Below, in pieces: positions 1 to 7,721 of a stretch of 58,280 nucleotides of DNA. The position numbers were made by a program, and so were the translations under genes. Source of the stretch: UBA791 sp963602355 (lineage in GTDB: Bacteria; Cyanobacteriota; Vampirovibrionia; Gastranaerophilales; Gastranaerophilaceae). The stretch is from positions 1-58,280 of the forward strand of contig CAVCIU010000005.1 of assembly GCA_963602355.1 (NCBI GenBank), given 5' to 3'. The notes beneath the pieces are model-generated. The model did no database searches and was not told the DNA's origin. It was given only the letters and a program-made list of their open reading frames with translations. The number at the start of each line of letters is the position of its first letter. Position 1 is the stretch's first letter.

Positions 1-529
1 TTTTGTAATGTTTTTCAGCTTCGCCAAAAACAACTTCTCTTGCTCTGTAGTATGACAATGCTGTATCAAGGTCGTCTAGCAAGAAGATAATTCTTGTGAT
101 TAAAACGATTGCTCTAGAGAATAAAACGTAATCGCTTTTACCTGTTAATCTTTTTAAGAAATCAAACAAACCTTTAATACCGTCATACAAAGACAATTCA
201 ATGTAGTTTGCGTGATAACCTAGGTCTGCAAGTGCTTCTTGAATATTTGAACCGTATTCGCCAAGTCTGCAAATCCCTGGAGATGTAATCATTGCTACAT
301 AATCTACACCACCTTCGATTGCTTCAATAAAGTTACCTAAAATTAATTTATATGGTAAGCATACAGCTTCTGGTGAATATTTTGTACCATAGGAAAGTGT
401 TTTTTTACTTGTGTAAGGTGGAATATATGGTTCGATTCCAACTTTTCTTAGTGCTGCTGCCCAGCCAATACAAATTGTTCCCATGTGTGGAAATGCTACT
501 TTTACTCTTTTCTTTTCTTCTTTCGCCAT
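1..529 (-). CDS. CoA-dehydratase/activase-related protein (DUF2229-like), 3' end outside window
   Basis: The minus-strand frame is open from an ATG at 527-529 to the window edge (about 176 residues) with no stop. It starts four bases after the gcvPB stop, with an AAGGAT ribosome site inside the gcvPB end, so it is the last visible gene of that operon. The N-terminus has FPHMG near residue 13, then KYSPEAVCLPYK and ITSPGICRLGEYGS. These resemble the DUF2229 part of 2-hydroxyacyl-CoA dehydratase activators and their stand-alone relatives, where the cysteines are candidate iron-sulfur ligands. The substrate cannot be read from the sequence. The remaining part lies beyond position 1, so fusion to an ASKHA activase domain cannot be judged. 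Family call moderately sure; function unknown. Confidence 0.7.
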   Translation of the reverse strand, partial: MAKEEKKRVKVAFPHMGTICIGWAAALRKVGIEPYIPPYTSKKTLSYGTKYSPEAVCLPYKLILGNFIEAIEGGVDYVAMITSPGICRLGEYGSNIQEALADLGYHANYIELSLYDGIKGLFDFLKRLTGKSDYVLFSRAIVLITRIIFLLDDLDTALSYYRAREVVFGEAEKHYK

Positions 530-533
530 TATC

Positions 534-1946
534 TTATCCTTTAAAACTCAAATCAGGTTTTCTTGCTGCTAGAGTTTCATCTATTTTCTTTACTATTGTT
601 GTTTCTGGTGCTGATTTCACCATTTCCGAATTTTCTTTTGCTTCCTGTGCTATTTTTATCATAACATCAATAAAATTATCTAGCACATGTTTTGTTTCTG
701 ATTCTGTTGGTTCAATCATCATTGCTTCGTGTACGATTAGTGGAAAATATATTGTTGGTGGGTGAATATCGTAGTCCATCAATCGTTTTGCAATATTAAG
801 AGCTGTTACACCAAATTCTTCTTTTTGGTTGTCAGCTGAAATTACAAATTCGTGCATACAAGGTTCGTCGTATGGTAATTTGTAGTAATCTTTAAGTTTT
901 TCTTTTACGTAATTTGCATTCAACACTGCATCTTCTGTCGCAAGTTTTAAGTTTTTGCCACATAAAAGAATGTAAGCATAAGCTTTTACAAGAACACTAA
1001 AGTTACCGTAAAAAGCTTTAACTTGTCCAATTGAATGTTTTAAGTTGTAGTTTTTGTAGTATTTTTCCCCATCAAATTCAACGACAGGTGTTGGTAAGAA
1101 TTCTTTTAATTCTTTCACAACTCCAACTGGACCAGCTCCAGGGCCTCCGCCACCGTGTGGAGTTGAAAATGTTTTGTGTAAGTTTAAGTGCACTACATCA
1201 AAGCCCATTTCTTTTGGGTTTGTATGACCCATAATTGCATTGAAGTTTGCGCCATCATAGTATAACAATGAGCCGTTTTCGTGCATTATTTTTGAAATTT
1301 CTAAAACATTTTCCTCGTAAATACCTAAAGTATTAGGGTTTGTCATCATAATTGCTGCAACATCTTTATCAAGAACGGCTTTCAAGGCTTCAATATCAAC
1401 TTGTCCTTTTTCGTTTGATTTAATTTCAACAATATCAAATCCACAAGTATGTGCGCTTGCAGGGTTTGTGCCGTGTGCAGAATCTGGAATAATAACTTTC
1501 TTTCTGTTTTCGCCTTTGACTTCAAAGTATTTTTTTACAATCATCATACCAGTTAATTCACCGTGAGCGCCTGCTGCTGGTTGTAGGGTAATAGCAGACA
1601 TACCAGTGATTTCCTTTAAGGCTTCTTGTAAGTTGTACATCAATTCCAATGAGCCTTGAGTGTCTTCTTCTGAAGCTAAAGGGTGAATATTTAGGAAGTT
1701 TTCTAAATTTGCCAAATATTCGTTAACTTTCGGATTGTATTTCATTGTGCAAGAACCTAGTGGGTAAAAACCTTTTTCTATACAAAAGTTTTTATCTGAA
1801 AGTCCTTTAAAATGTCTCATTGCTTCTAGTTCTGTAACTTGTGGCAAATCAAGAGGTTGTTCTCTTAAAAATGATTTGTCTATGCAAGTACATTCTTTTT
1901 TGTTTTCTTTTAAACTTTTTATATCTTTTTCAAAAATTGTTGTCAT
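534..1946 (-). CDS. gcvPB: Glycine dehydrogenase (decarboxylating) subunit 2, P-protein beta
   Basis: This is the PLP-binding subunit of the two-subunit P-protein. With GcvPA it decarboxylates glycine and passes the aminomethyl group to lipoyl GcvH in the cytosolic glycine cleavage system. At 470 residues it is the usual length for the split form. The PLP lysine is Lys258 in HLNLHKTFS, followed by the glycine-rich STPHGGGGPGAGP. PAAGAHGE near 123-130 and SAHGTNPASA near 156-165 are also family-typical. The start is one base past the upstream sigma-factor stop, so translation is probably coupled. The expected partner gcvPA is not next to it: the downstream gene is a CoA-dehydratase-like protein. 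gcvPA, gcvT and gcvH must lie elsewhere if the system is complete. Confidence 0.95.
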   Translation of the reverse strand: MTTIFEKDIKSLKENKKECTCIDKSFLREQPLDLPQVTELEAMRHFKGLSDKNFCIEKGFYPLGSCTMKYNPKVNEYLANLENFLNIHPLASEEDTQGSLELMYNLQEALKEITGMSAITLQPAAGAHGELTGMMIVKKYFEVKGENRKKVIIPDSAHGTNPASAHTCGFDIVEIKSNEKGQVDIEALKAVLDKDVAAIMMTNPNTLGIYEENVLEISKIMHENGSLLYYDGANFNAIMGHTNPKEMGFDVVHLNLHKTFSTPHGGGGPGAGPVGVVKELKEFLPTPVVEFDGEKYYKNYNLKHSIGQVKAFYGNFSVLVKAYAYILLCGKNLKLATEDAVLNANYVKEKLKDYYKLPYDEPCMHEFVISADNQKEEFGVTALNIAKRLMDYDIHPPTIYFPLIVHEAMMIEPTESETKHVLDNFIDVMIKIAQEAKENSEMVKSAPETTIVKKIDETLAARKPDLSFKG

Positions 1947-1947
1947 T

Positions 1948-2559
1948 CTAAATCATTCCTTGTTCTGCAAGTTGTTTTTTTATTCTGTTAAGTCCATTTT
2001 GTATAATTCTAGAAATTCTGGACTCTGAAATCTTGTATTCTTCTGCCATTTCTCTAAGTTTTTTATCATTGAAAAACTTTTGTTCAATAAACTCTTTTTC
2101 TCTATCTGGAATGTTTTCCATAGCTTTTAGAATTTTATTTTTCAATTGGAAAAACTCATAAGTTTCTTCGGGGTTTCTGCTACTATCCTTAATTTGTGTA
2201 GGGTTGTCGGCTTCTGCCATTTCGTCAATTGAAAGAATGGATTTATAAACAGCTTCTCTTAATTCTTCGCCTGATTCCATATCAAGTTTTTTTTGTTTCA
2301 AAGAATACCATCTATAGCGTCTTCTGACTTCGTTTCTGATAGCCCATTTCATTGCTGTAGAAATGTATGCGTTGTTATAATCTTCTGGTTTACCGTTTTT
2401 CAATAGAATGTAGAGAGTGTGCGTATTAAGATTAACAAGCTCTTGATAATCAACAATGTGTGAACCAGTTGAAAGTTTTGAGTATTCAACCTTTGCAACT
2501 GTTTCTATCAAGTCTTTGTATTCTCTTAAATCAATAACTTGTTTCTGAGTTGTTTGCAT
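1948..2559 (-). CDS. FliA-like alternative sigma factor (sigma-70 family)
   Basis: A 203-residue sigma-70 family protein. Region 2 covers roughly residues 20-90 (AMKWAIRNEVRRRYRWY). Region 4 covers roughly 145-195, with DREKEFIEQKFF and the helix-turn-helix SESRISRI, which resembles FliA/WhiG (SESRVSQI). The middle segment (about 95-140) is short and acidic, so region 3 is reduced. It would recruit RNA polymerase core to a special promoter set; a sigma-28-like promoter occurs at 33111. There is no clear Shine-Dalgarno before the ATG, and a weak TTATTT lies six bases upstream. It is co-transcribed with gcvPB. The FliA assignment rests on region 4 motifs only; a WhiG- or SigB/F-type factor is the alternative. 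Confidence 0.75.
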   Translation of the reverse strand: MQTTQKQVIDLREYKDLIETVAKVEYSKLSTGSHIVDYQELVNLNTHTLYILLKNGKPEDYNNAYISTAMKWAIRNEVRRRYRWYSLKQKKLDMESGEELREAVYKSILSIDEMAEADNPTQIKDSSRNPEETYEFFQLKNKILKAMENIPDREKEFIEQKFFNDKKLREMAEEYKISESRISRIIQNGLNRIKKQLAEQGMI

Positions 2560-2671
2560 TTACGTAAATAATCCGATATAACTTGTTATTCCCTACATTT
2601 TTAGTCTACATCAAAAATGCTTTCTTAACTACAAAAATTAAAATTTTTGGCAATATTTTTTTACATAAAAC

Positions 2672-2705
2672 AAAAGGGCGAAGTTACTAGTAACTTCGCC
2701 CTTTT
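2672..2705 (-). terminator. Palindromic terminator after rpsT
   Basis: A perfect 34-base palindrome made of AAAAGGGCGAAGTTACT and its complement. The A/T ends supply a U-tract in either direction, so it can stop rpsT transcription (minus strand) before the sigma-factor operon. The stem carries the GGCGAA core seen in other terminators of this window. Confidence 0.85.
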
Positions 2706-2725
2706 GAAATGTTTTTACAAATTAA

Positions 2726-2995
2726 TTATTCAGCTAATAATTTGTTTACTGCAACAGTTAATCTAGATTTTTTTCTTGCTGCTGTATTTTTGTGTAAAAT
2801 ACCTTTTGATACAGCTTTGTCGCATAATTGGTAAGCTTTTGATAAAGCTACTTTTAATTCATCTTGATTTTTTGCTGCTGCTAATTCAAGAACTTTTTTC
2901 AACGCAGTTTTGATAGATGTTTTCATTGCAACATTTTGAACTCTATTTTTTTCTGCTACTAAAATTCTTTTCTTTGCTGACTTAATGTTTGCCAT
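2726..2995 (-). CDS. rpsT: 30S ribosomal protein S20
   Basis: This 89-residue, lysine-rich helical protein binds 16S rRNA in the small subunit. MANIKSAKKRI at the N-terminus and KGILHKNTAARKKSRL near residues 64-79 are classic S20 signatures, and the length matches the family (about 85-90). A good GAAGGGAAA ribosome site precedes the ATG. It is monocistronic: divergent from the GH57 gene and closed by the 34-base palindromic terminator. Confidence 0.97.
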   Translation of the reverse strand: MANIKSAKKRILVAEKNRVQNVAMKTSIKTALKKVLELAAAKNQDELKVALSKAYQLCDKAVSKGILHKNTAARKKSRLTVAVNKLLAE

Positions 2996-3165
2996 TTTAT
3001 TTTCCCTTCTTTCTTAACATTGTGCGTTTAATGACTACGCAACTTGTTGAGGTTTGGTGAGTATCTTTATTTTAGTACAAAAAAATATTTTTCAACATGC
3101 CTTTTTTAAATTTTGTAACATTATTATAATTATCATCTTAAATGACTATAGAAATAATTATTTTT

Positions 3166-3176
3166 TGGTATATAAT
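3166..3176 (+). promoter_or_regulatory. Probable extended -10 promoter for the GH57 branching enzyme
   Basis: TGG followed by TATATAAT gives an extended -10 about 65 bases before the ATG at 3241. No convincing -35 is seen. The predicted leader (about 58 bases) contains the GGAGG ribosome site. The rest of 2996-3240 is AT-rich spacer shared with the divergent rpsT promoter; nothing else was recognised in it. Confidence 0.5.
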
Positions 3177-3240
3177 CCATGTAAGTGTAGATATAGTTTA
3201 CAAATTACTAACATATATAAAGAGAGAACGGAGGCACTAT

Positions 3241-4983
3241 ATGGCACTAGGACAATTCGTTTTTATGCTACACAGTCATTTACCCTATTACAGAAAAGCA
3301 GGTATGTGGCCGTTCGGTGAAGAAAACTTATACGAATGCATGGCAGAAACATACGTTCCATTGTTAAATGCTATTAGCGAATTATACGACGAGGGTATTA
3401 AAGCTAATTTAACTGTTGGTATCACTCCTATTTTGGGTGAACAACTTATTGATGAACACTTAAATCAAGGTTTTGTTGAGTATCTTGATTCAAGAATTAA
3501 AGCGGTTGCAGAAGATTTGGAAAGATATCCTGATCCAGCTGTTCCACATTCTCAACACTTGAAATACTTAGCAGAATACTATTTCAAACACTTTAACAAA
3601 TTGAAAGACGATTTTGTTAATAAATACGAAATGAACTTGATTAAATATTTTAAAAAATATCAAGATTTAGGTTGTATTGAAATCACAACTTCTGGTGCTA
3701 CTCACGGATTTTCTCCATTGTTAGCAACAGATTCTAACTTGAATGCTCAATTCAAAGTTGGTTCAGATACAACAAAAAGATTATTCGGTAAAAAAGCAAT
3801 GGGTGCTTGGTTGCCAGAATGTGCTTATAGACAAGGTTATGAATATACTGGTTCTGACGGAAAGAAAAAATGGAGACCAGCTATTGAAGTAACTTTACAA
3901 AATAACGATATTCAATATTTCTTTACTGAATCACACGTTATCGAAGGTGGTAATTCTATCGGACACAGACGTGTAGTTGGTATGTACGGTAATATTGAAT
4001 ATATTCCATTACCAAAACGTGAATTAACTGGTTATGATACATATTCAGCATACTGGTTACCAGATGCACAAGTTGCAGTAATGGGTAGAAACGACAGAGC
4101 TGGTTACCAAGTTTGGTCAGCAGCAGACGGTTATCCAGGCGACGGTTGCTTCAGAGAATTCCACAAAAAAGACGACAAATCTGGTATGCAATATTGGAGA
4201 ATTACTTCTTCAACAACAGATTTAGGCGATAAAATGCTTTATGACCCAGTTTTGGCACAAAATAAAGTATGTGAAAACTCAGACCACTACACTCACTTAA
4301 TTGAAAACTTGTTGAGAGATTACAAAAATTCTCACGATGGTAAAGAAGGTTTAGTAATGGTATCATTCGATACTGAGTTGTTCGGACACTGGTGGTTTGA
4401 AGGTGTTGAATTCATTAAACAAGTAATCAAAAAATTACACGATTACCACAAAGATGTTGAAATGATGACAGCAGGCGCATATCTTAAAAAATACCCACCA
4501 AAAGAAGCTATTCAAATTCCAGAATCTTCTTGGGGTCAAGGTGGACATTTCTATGTTTGGATGAACCACTTAACAGAATGGATGTGGCCAATTATTCACT
4601 CTTGTGAAAAACGTATCAACGATATCGTTGCAAAATATGAAAAGAAACCAGAAGATAAATTGTTATTAAGAGCTTTGAGCCAATTGGCTAGAGAAAACTT
4701 ATTACTACAATCTTCAGATTGGCCTTTCTTAATCACAACATGGCAAGCTAAAGACTATGCAACAGATAGATTTAGAGAACATGTTGACAGATTTGAACTT
4801 ATCGCGGATATGATTGAAGCTGGTAATATTGATGAAGCTAAATTACACGAAATCGAAGAAATTGATAACTGTTTCGCAGATATTGATTACAGAGTATATC
4901 TTCCAATCGAAGAGGGTGTAATTCCTCAACAAGCTAAAAAGCTTCAACCATTATATGAGAAAAAGTTAGGTAACTTAGAATAA
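3241..4983 (+). CDS. GH57 1,4-alpha-glucan branching enzyme
   Basis: A 580-residue GH57 enzyme expected to make alpha-1,6 branches in glycogen. The N-terminal LHSHLPYYRKAG and WPFGEENL begin the (beta/alpha)7 barrel. The likely nucleophile is Glu193 in GAWLPECAY and the acid/base is Asp377 in SFDTELFGHWW. SSDWPFLITT with DRFREHVDRF near the C-terminus is typical of the DUF1957 domain of GH57 branching enzymes. The start at 3241 is chosen because a GGAGG site lies just before it and MALGQFVFMLHSH is the family start; an in-frame ATG at 3142 would add a non-homologous 33 residues. It is monocistronic and ends at tandem hairpins. A 4-alpha-glucanotransferase is less likely. Confidence 0.88.
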   Translation: MALGQFVFMLHSHLPYYRKAGMWPFGEENLYECMAETYVPLLNAISELYDEGIKANLTVGITPILGEQLIDEHLNQGFVEYLDSRIKAVAEDLERYPDPAVPHSQHLKYLAEYYFKHFNKLKDDFVNKYEMNLIKYFKKYQDLGCIEITTSGATHGFSPLLATDSNLNAQFKVGSDTTKRLFGKKAMGAWLPECAYRQGYEYTGSDGKKKWRPAIEVTLQNNDIQYFFTESHVIEGGNSIGHRRVVGMYGNIEYIPLPKRELTGYDTYSAYWLPDAQVAVMGRNDRAGYQVWSAADGYPGDGCFREFHKKDDKSGMQYWRITSSTTDLGDKMLYDPVLAQNKVCENSDHYTHLIENLLRDYKNSHDGKEGLVMVSFDTELFGHWWFEGVEFIKQVIKKLHDYHKDVEMMTAGAYLKKYPPKEAIQIPESSWGQGGHFYVWMNHLTEWMWPIIHSCEKRINDIVAKYEKKPEDKLLLRALSQLARENLLLQSSDWPFLITTWQAKDYATDRFREHVDRFELIADMIEAGNIDEAKLHEIEEIDNCFADIDYRVYLPIEEGVIPQQAKKLQPLYEKKLGNLE

Positions 4984-4989
4984 TTTAAC

Positions 4990-5055
4990 AAGGGCGAATG
5001 CAAAGCATTCGCCCTTCTAATTAAAGAGGCGAAGCCTTCGGCTTCGCCTCTTTAA
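4990..5055. terminator. Tandem hairpins between convergent GH57 and GH38 genes
   Basis: The first hairpin is 12 bp (4990-5001 with 5005-5016, loop AAA). The second is 16 bp (5021-5036 with 5040-5055, triloop TTC) with TTAAAG/CTTTAA ends giving U-tracts both ways. They serve the convergent genes on either side. Both stems contain GGCGAA/TTCGCC. Confidence 0.85.
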
Positions 5056-5067
5056 TTTATTCAATTT

Positions 5068-7131
5068 TTATATCACATAACTGTATACGTGTTGAATATG
5101 TTTTTTGTAATCATCTTTGTTGTGGAAAGAGATTGAGAATTCGCAAACATTTTTTCCTTGCATTTGAGCATCTTTCAGTGGTAGAGGCGGGCCAGCAGGA
5201 GTTGAACGTGCAGGGTTTTTAGGATTTGAGATAATACCTGTTGCACGTAGGAGTGTTATTGCGATTGTATTTTTGAAGATTTCGTATTCTGTAAGCCCTT
5301 TTGTTACAATGCCTATGCCATTTGCATTAACATAACGTTGCATTGGTGCAGTGTTTGTTGGGGCTTCTATGCCTTTTGATTGTGGAAGATTTTTTCGCAT
5401 GTCGTAATCTGGGTCGAAAGTACGTTTTATAAGTTCGTTCATATCTTCGGAATATGTTTCTACGATTGGGCTAGAGGTGTTTATTACTGCTTGTACTTTG
5501 TGATTTTCTTCTTTGTTTTTGTAGATTACTTTAAAATCTAGACTGTCTGAATTTTTGTCTAAAGAGACGTAGATTTTAGAATTTTCGGTTTTTAATTTTA
5601 GTGTGCAACGAAGATTTCCTTTTAATTCAATTTTAGAAGATGTTATTTCTTCAATTGTTCCATAATCATTGACTTCTGGTGCAAAGTTGTAGGTATCTCC
5701 TAAATCTTTGAAATCACGGATTTCAAGGAAGTTTTCGTTGTCGTTTACTTTAATTTTTCCATTTACTATTTCAAGACTAATTTTAGAATTCTTGATATAA
5801 TTATCTCCAATTTCTAAGTCTGTTTCACTGTTACTTTGTAATTTTTCACGCATTTCAGTAGGTTGAAGGTCGTTTACTTCAACTAGATATGTGTAAATAT
5901 TTCTGAAATCTTCTGTGATTGGTATTCTTAGGGTGTCTTGAAGAATTTCGTTTTCAAAACCTTTGCGTGTTGAGGTTTTTTGGAACGGAAGTTCAAGCTC
6001 TGAGTCAAATTCTACGATGCCTGAATATGGTTCGTTTCCAAAGTTTACAACGAATGCATCTGATAATTTGAAATGAACTTCGTCAAGGATTGTTTGTGCT
6101 ATTTGAAGAACTTTTTTGTATTTTAAAGTGTTTTCAAAATGTACGTCATCTGTAGAACAACCGCAAATGCCGTCGTGCGCCATATTTTCTATTAATAATT
6201 TATATGCGTAAGTAATTAAACTTTCGTATTTTAGATTAAAATGTTTTTGTGCTCTGTCTGCTAAATCAAGCATATACGAAGCTTTTGCACGAAGTTTTTT
6301 CAAGTCCATTCGGGCAGAATAACAACCTTGCAAGATAAAGGTTAGAGAGTTGTCTCTAAGCTCGTCGTTGTGTTCATAGGTGAAATTATTTTTGACTTCT
6401 TCAAAGTAGTCAAATGGTGAGCCTAAAACGATTTGATAATCTTCAAGGAGAGCGTTTACTTCTCTGATTTGAGAAGATATGTTTTCTGGAACTCCTAAAT
6501 GGTCGGCGCCGATAGGCATTAATAATGTATTTGAAGATTTTTCTGCAATTTTATCCAGATTTGTTTTTAAGAAATTTGCTTTTTCTTCAATGGTTAAATT
6601 TGTTGCGAAGATATCCATAAAATATCCACGGACAAGGTTTATGCAATCTATTCCCATGTATTTGAATTCAGCTGGGAAATTTCCGCAACCACGCCATACT
6701 ACGGCTTTGTTTATTCCGTATTTTTTGAATAGAGCTGGAATATTTTTGCTGTGTCCAAAGGTATCTGCAAGATATCCGATAAAATCTTCACAGCCAAGCT
6801 CTTTTGATAATTTTAAACCGATTTCTAAGTTTTTTTCAAAAGTTGTTCTGTCGCATAAGTATTCATCTACAAGACAGTAACAAGGACCTACAAAAAGGCG
6901 TTTTTCTTTGATTAATTTTTTTATTAAGATTTCTTTTTCTGGTCTGATTTTTAGGTAATCAAGGATTGCTCCGACTTGTCCGTCAAAATAAAATGACGGA
7001 ATTTTGTTTGCTTCAAGCATATCTAAAACGTTGTCGAATACTCTCAAAAGACGAATTCTAAATACTTCAAATTCTCTGTACCATTCTCTGTCCCAATGGG
7101 TGTGTAAATATGCGATAACTTTTTTCTTCAT
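5068..7131 (-). CDS. GH38 alpha-mannosidase family protein
   Basis: A 687-residue GH38 retaining glycoside hydrolase, probably cytosolic because no signal peptide is seen. The N-terminal HTHWDREW supplies metal ligands (His10, His12, Asp14), the nucleophile is Asp123 in GYLADTFGHS, and a further metal-site segment AHDGICGCSTDDVH lies at about 318-331. The latter resembles bacterial mannosylglycerate hydrolase/MngB-type enzymes, so the substrate could be mannosylglycerate, 2-O-alpha-mannosides or N-glycan fragments; this cannot be decided. It is shorter than many GH38 proteins (over 800 residues), mostly in the C-terminal beta-sandwich region. There is no Shine-Dalgarno: TGG-TATAAT lies six bases before the ATG, suggesting a leaderless mRNA, divergent from folK. 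Confidence 0.88.
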   Translation of the reverse strand: MKKKVIAYLHTHWDREWYREFEVFRIRLLRVFDNVLDMLEANKIPSFYFDGQVGAILDYLKIRPEKEILIKKLIKEKRLFVGPCYCLVDEYLCDRTTFEKNLEIGLKLSKELGCEDFIGYLADTFGHSKNIPALFKKYGINKAVVWRGCGNFPAEFKYMGIDCINLVRGYFMDIFATNLTIEEKANFLKTNLDKIAEKSSNTLLMPIGADHLGVPENISSQIREVNALLEDYQIVLGSPFDYFEEVKNNFTYEHNDELRDNSLTFILQGCYSARMDLKKLRAKASYMLDLADRAQKHFNLKYESLITYAYKLLIENMAHDGICGCSTDDVHFENTLKYKKVLQIAQTILDEVHFKLSDAFVVNFGNEPYSGIVEFDSELELPFQKTSTRKGFENEILQDTLRIPITEDFRNIYTYLVEVNDLQPTEMREKLQSNSETDLEIGDNYIKNSKISLEIVNGKIKVNDNENFLEIRDFKDLGDTYNFAPEVNDYGTIEEITSSKIELKGNLRCTLKLKTENSKIYVSLDKNSDSLDFKVIYKNKEENHKVQAVINTSSPIVETYSEDMNELIKRTFDPDYDMRKNLPQSKGIEAPTNTAPMQRYVNANGIGIVTKGLTEYEIFKNTIAITLLRATGIISNPKNPARSTPAGPPLPLKDAQMQGKNVCEFSISFHNKDDYKKHIQHVYSYVI

Positions 7132-7137
7132 GTATAT

Positions 7138-7146
7138 ATTATACCA
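7138..7146 (-). promoter_or_regulatory. Extended -10 giving a leaderless GH38 transcript
   Basis: Read on the minus strand: TGG-TATAAT, six bases (ATATAC), then ATG (7129-7131). With normal start-site spacing the mRNA would begin at or beside the A of the ATG. There is no purine-rich ribosome site. The -35 is poor, as is common for TGn promoters. Confidence 0.7.
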
Positions 7147-7180
7147 CTTTTTATTTGTATTTAATACTTTATTAACATGA

Positions 7181-7208
7181 TTGACAAAGTTTTAAAAAAC
7201 TGTACAAT
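7181..7208 (+). promoter_or_regulatory. Consensus promoter giving a leaderless folK transcript
   Basis: A perfect TTGACA (7181-7186), a 16-base spacer, TACAAT (7203-7208), then six bases and the ATG at 7215. No Shine-Dalgarno exists between the -10 and the ATG, so the transcript should start at the initiation codon. Confidence 0.8.
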
Positions 7209-7214
7209 TAGTTT

Positions 7215-7721
7215 ATGGCTTTAGTATATTTAAGTTTAGGATCAAATAAAGGAGACAGAGTTGGCTTTATTCAGCAGGCAACAAGCTTGTTGAACGAAGA
7301 TAAACAAGTTGAATTGATTAGAACATCTGCTTTTTATGAAACTGAACCTTGGCAAACTGATTCTAGCAATTGGTTTGTGAATGCCGTTATTGAGATAAAA
7401 ACTGAGTATTCTCCAGAAGATTTGCTAAAATTGTGTAATCATGTTGAGGCAAAATTGGGTAGAGATAGAGAAGCTGAAGGTTTTTATGGCGATAGAACAA
7501 TTGATATTGATATTTTGTTCTATGATAAAGAGATTATTTATACAGAAAATTTAGTAATTCCTCATAAATATTTCCATAAGAGAGCTTTCACTTTAGTTCC
7601 AATGTTGGAACTTTCACCAGATTTTGTTCACCCAGAGTTGAAAAAATCTGTAATGGAATTACATGAAGAATTAGAAAACCCAGAAATGGTATTTTTATAT
7701 GGCACAAGGGTTGATATCTAA
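7215..7721 (+). CDS. folK: 2-amino-4-hydroxy-6-hydroxymethyldihydropteridine diphosphokinase (HPPK)
   Basis: Transfers pyrophosphate from ATP to 6-hydroxymethyl-dihydropterin, the step before dihydropteroate synthase in folate synthesis. At 168 residues it is normal length. LSLGSNKGDR at the N-terminus, ETEPWQT, and the GDRTIDIDILFYD segment (about 95-107) holding the two magnesium-binding aspartates are diagnostic. It overlaps the next gene by 23 bases, so the two are one unit. It appears to be translated from a leaderless mRNA. The other folate genes of the window (folP, folE2) are in separate units far away. Confidence 0.95.
   Translation: MALVYLSLGSNKGDRVGFIQQATSLLNEDKQVELIRTSAFYETEPWQTDSSNWFVNAVIEIKTEYSPEDLLKLCNHVEAKLGRDREAEGFYGDRTIDIDILFYDKEIIYTENLVIPHKYFHKRAFTLVPMLELSPDFVHPELKKSVMELHEELENPEMVFLYGTRVDI

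Noticed and set aside
430..443. GGTTCGATTCC-like T-arm sequence suggesting a tRNA
   Set aside because: It lies inside the coding frame of the partial minus-strand gene and no acceptor stem, anticodon arm or D-arm could be folded around it.
3142..3240. Upstream in-frame ATG extending the GH57 branching enzyme by 33 residues
   Set aside because: The extra part contains the promoter-like and leader sequence, while the ATG at 3241 has GGAGG just upstream and starts at the family N-terminus.
6508..6515. GCCGATAG on the plus strand as a sigma-28 -10
   Set aside because: It is inside the GH38 gene and the matching -35 position reads GAACTCCT.
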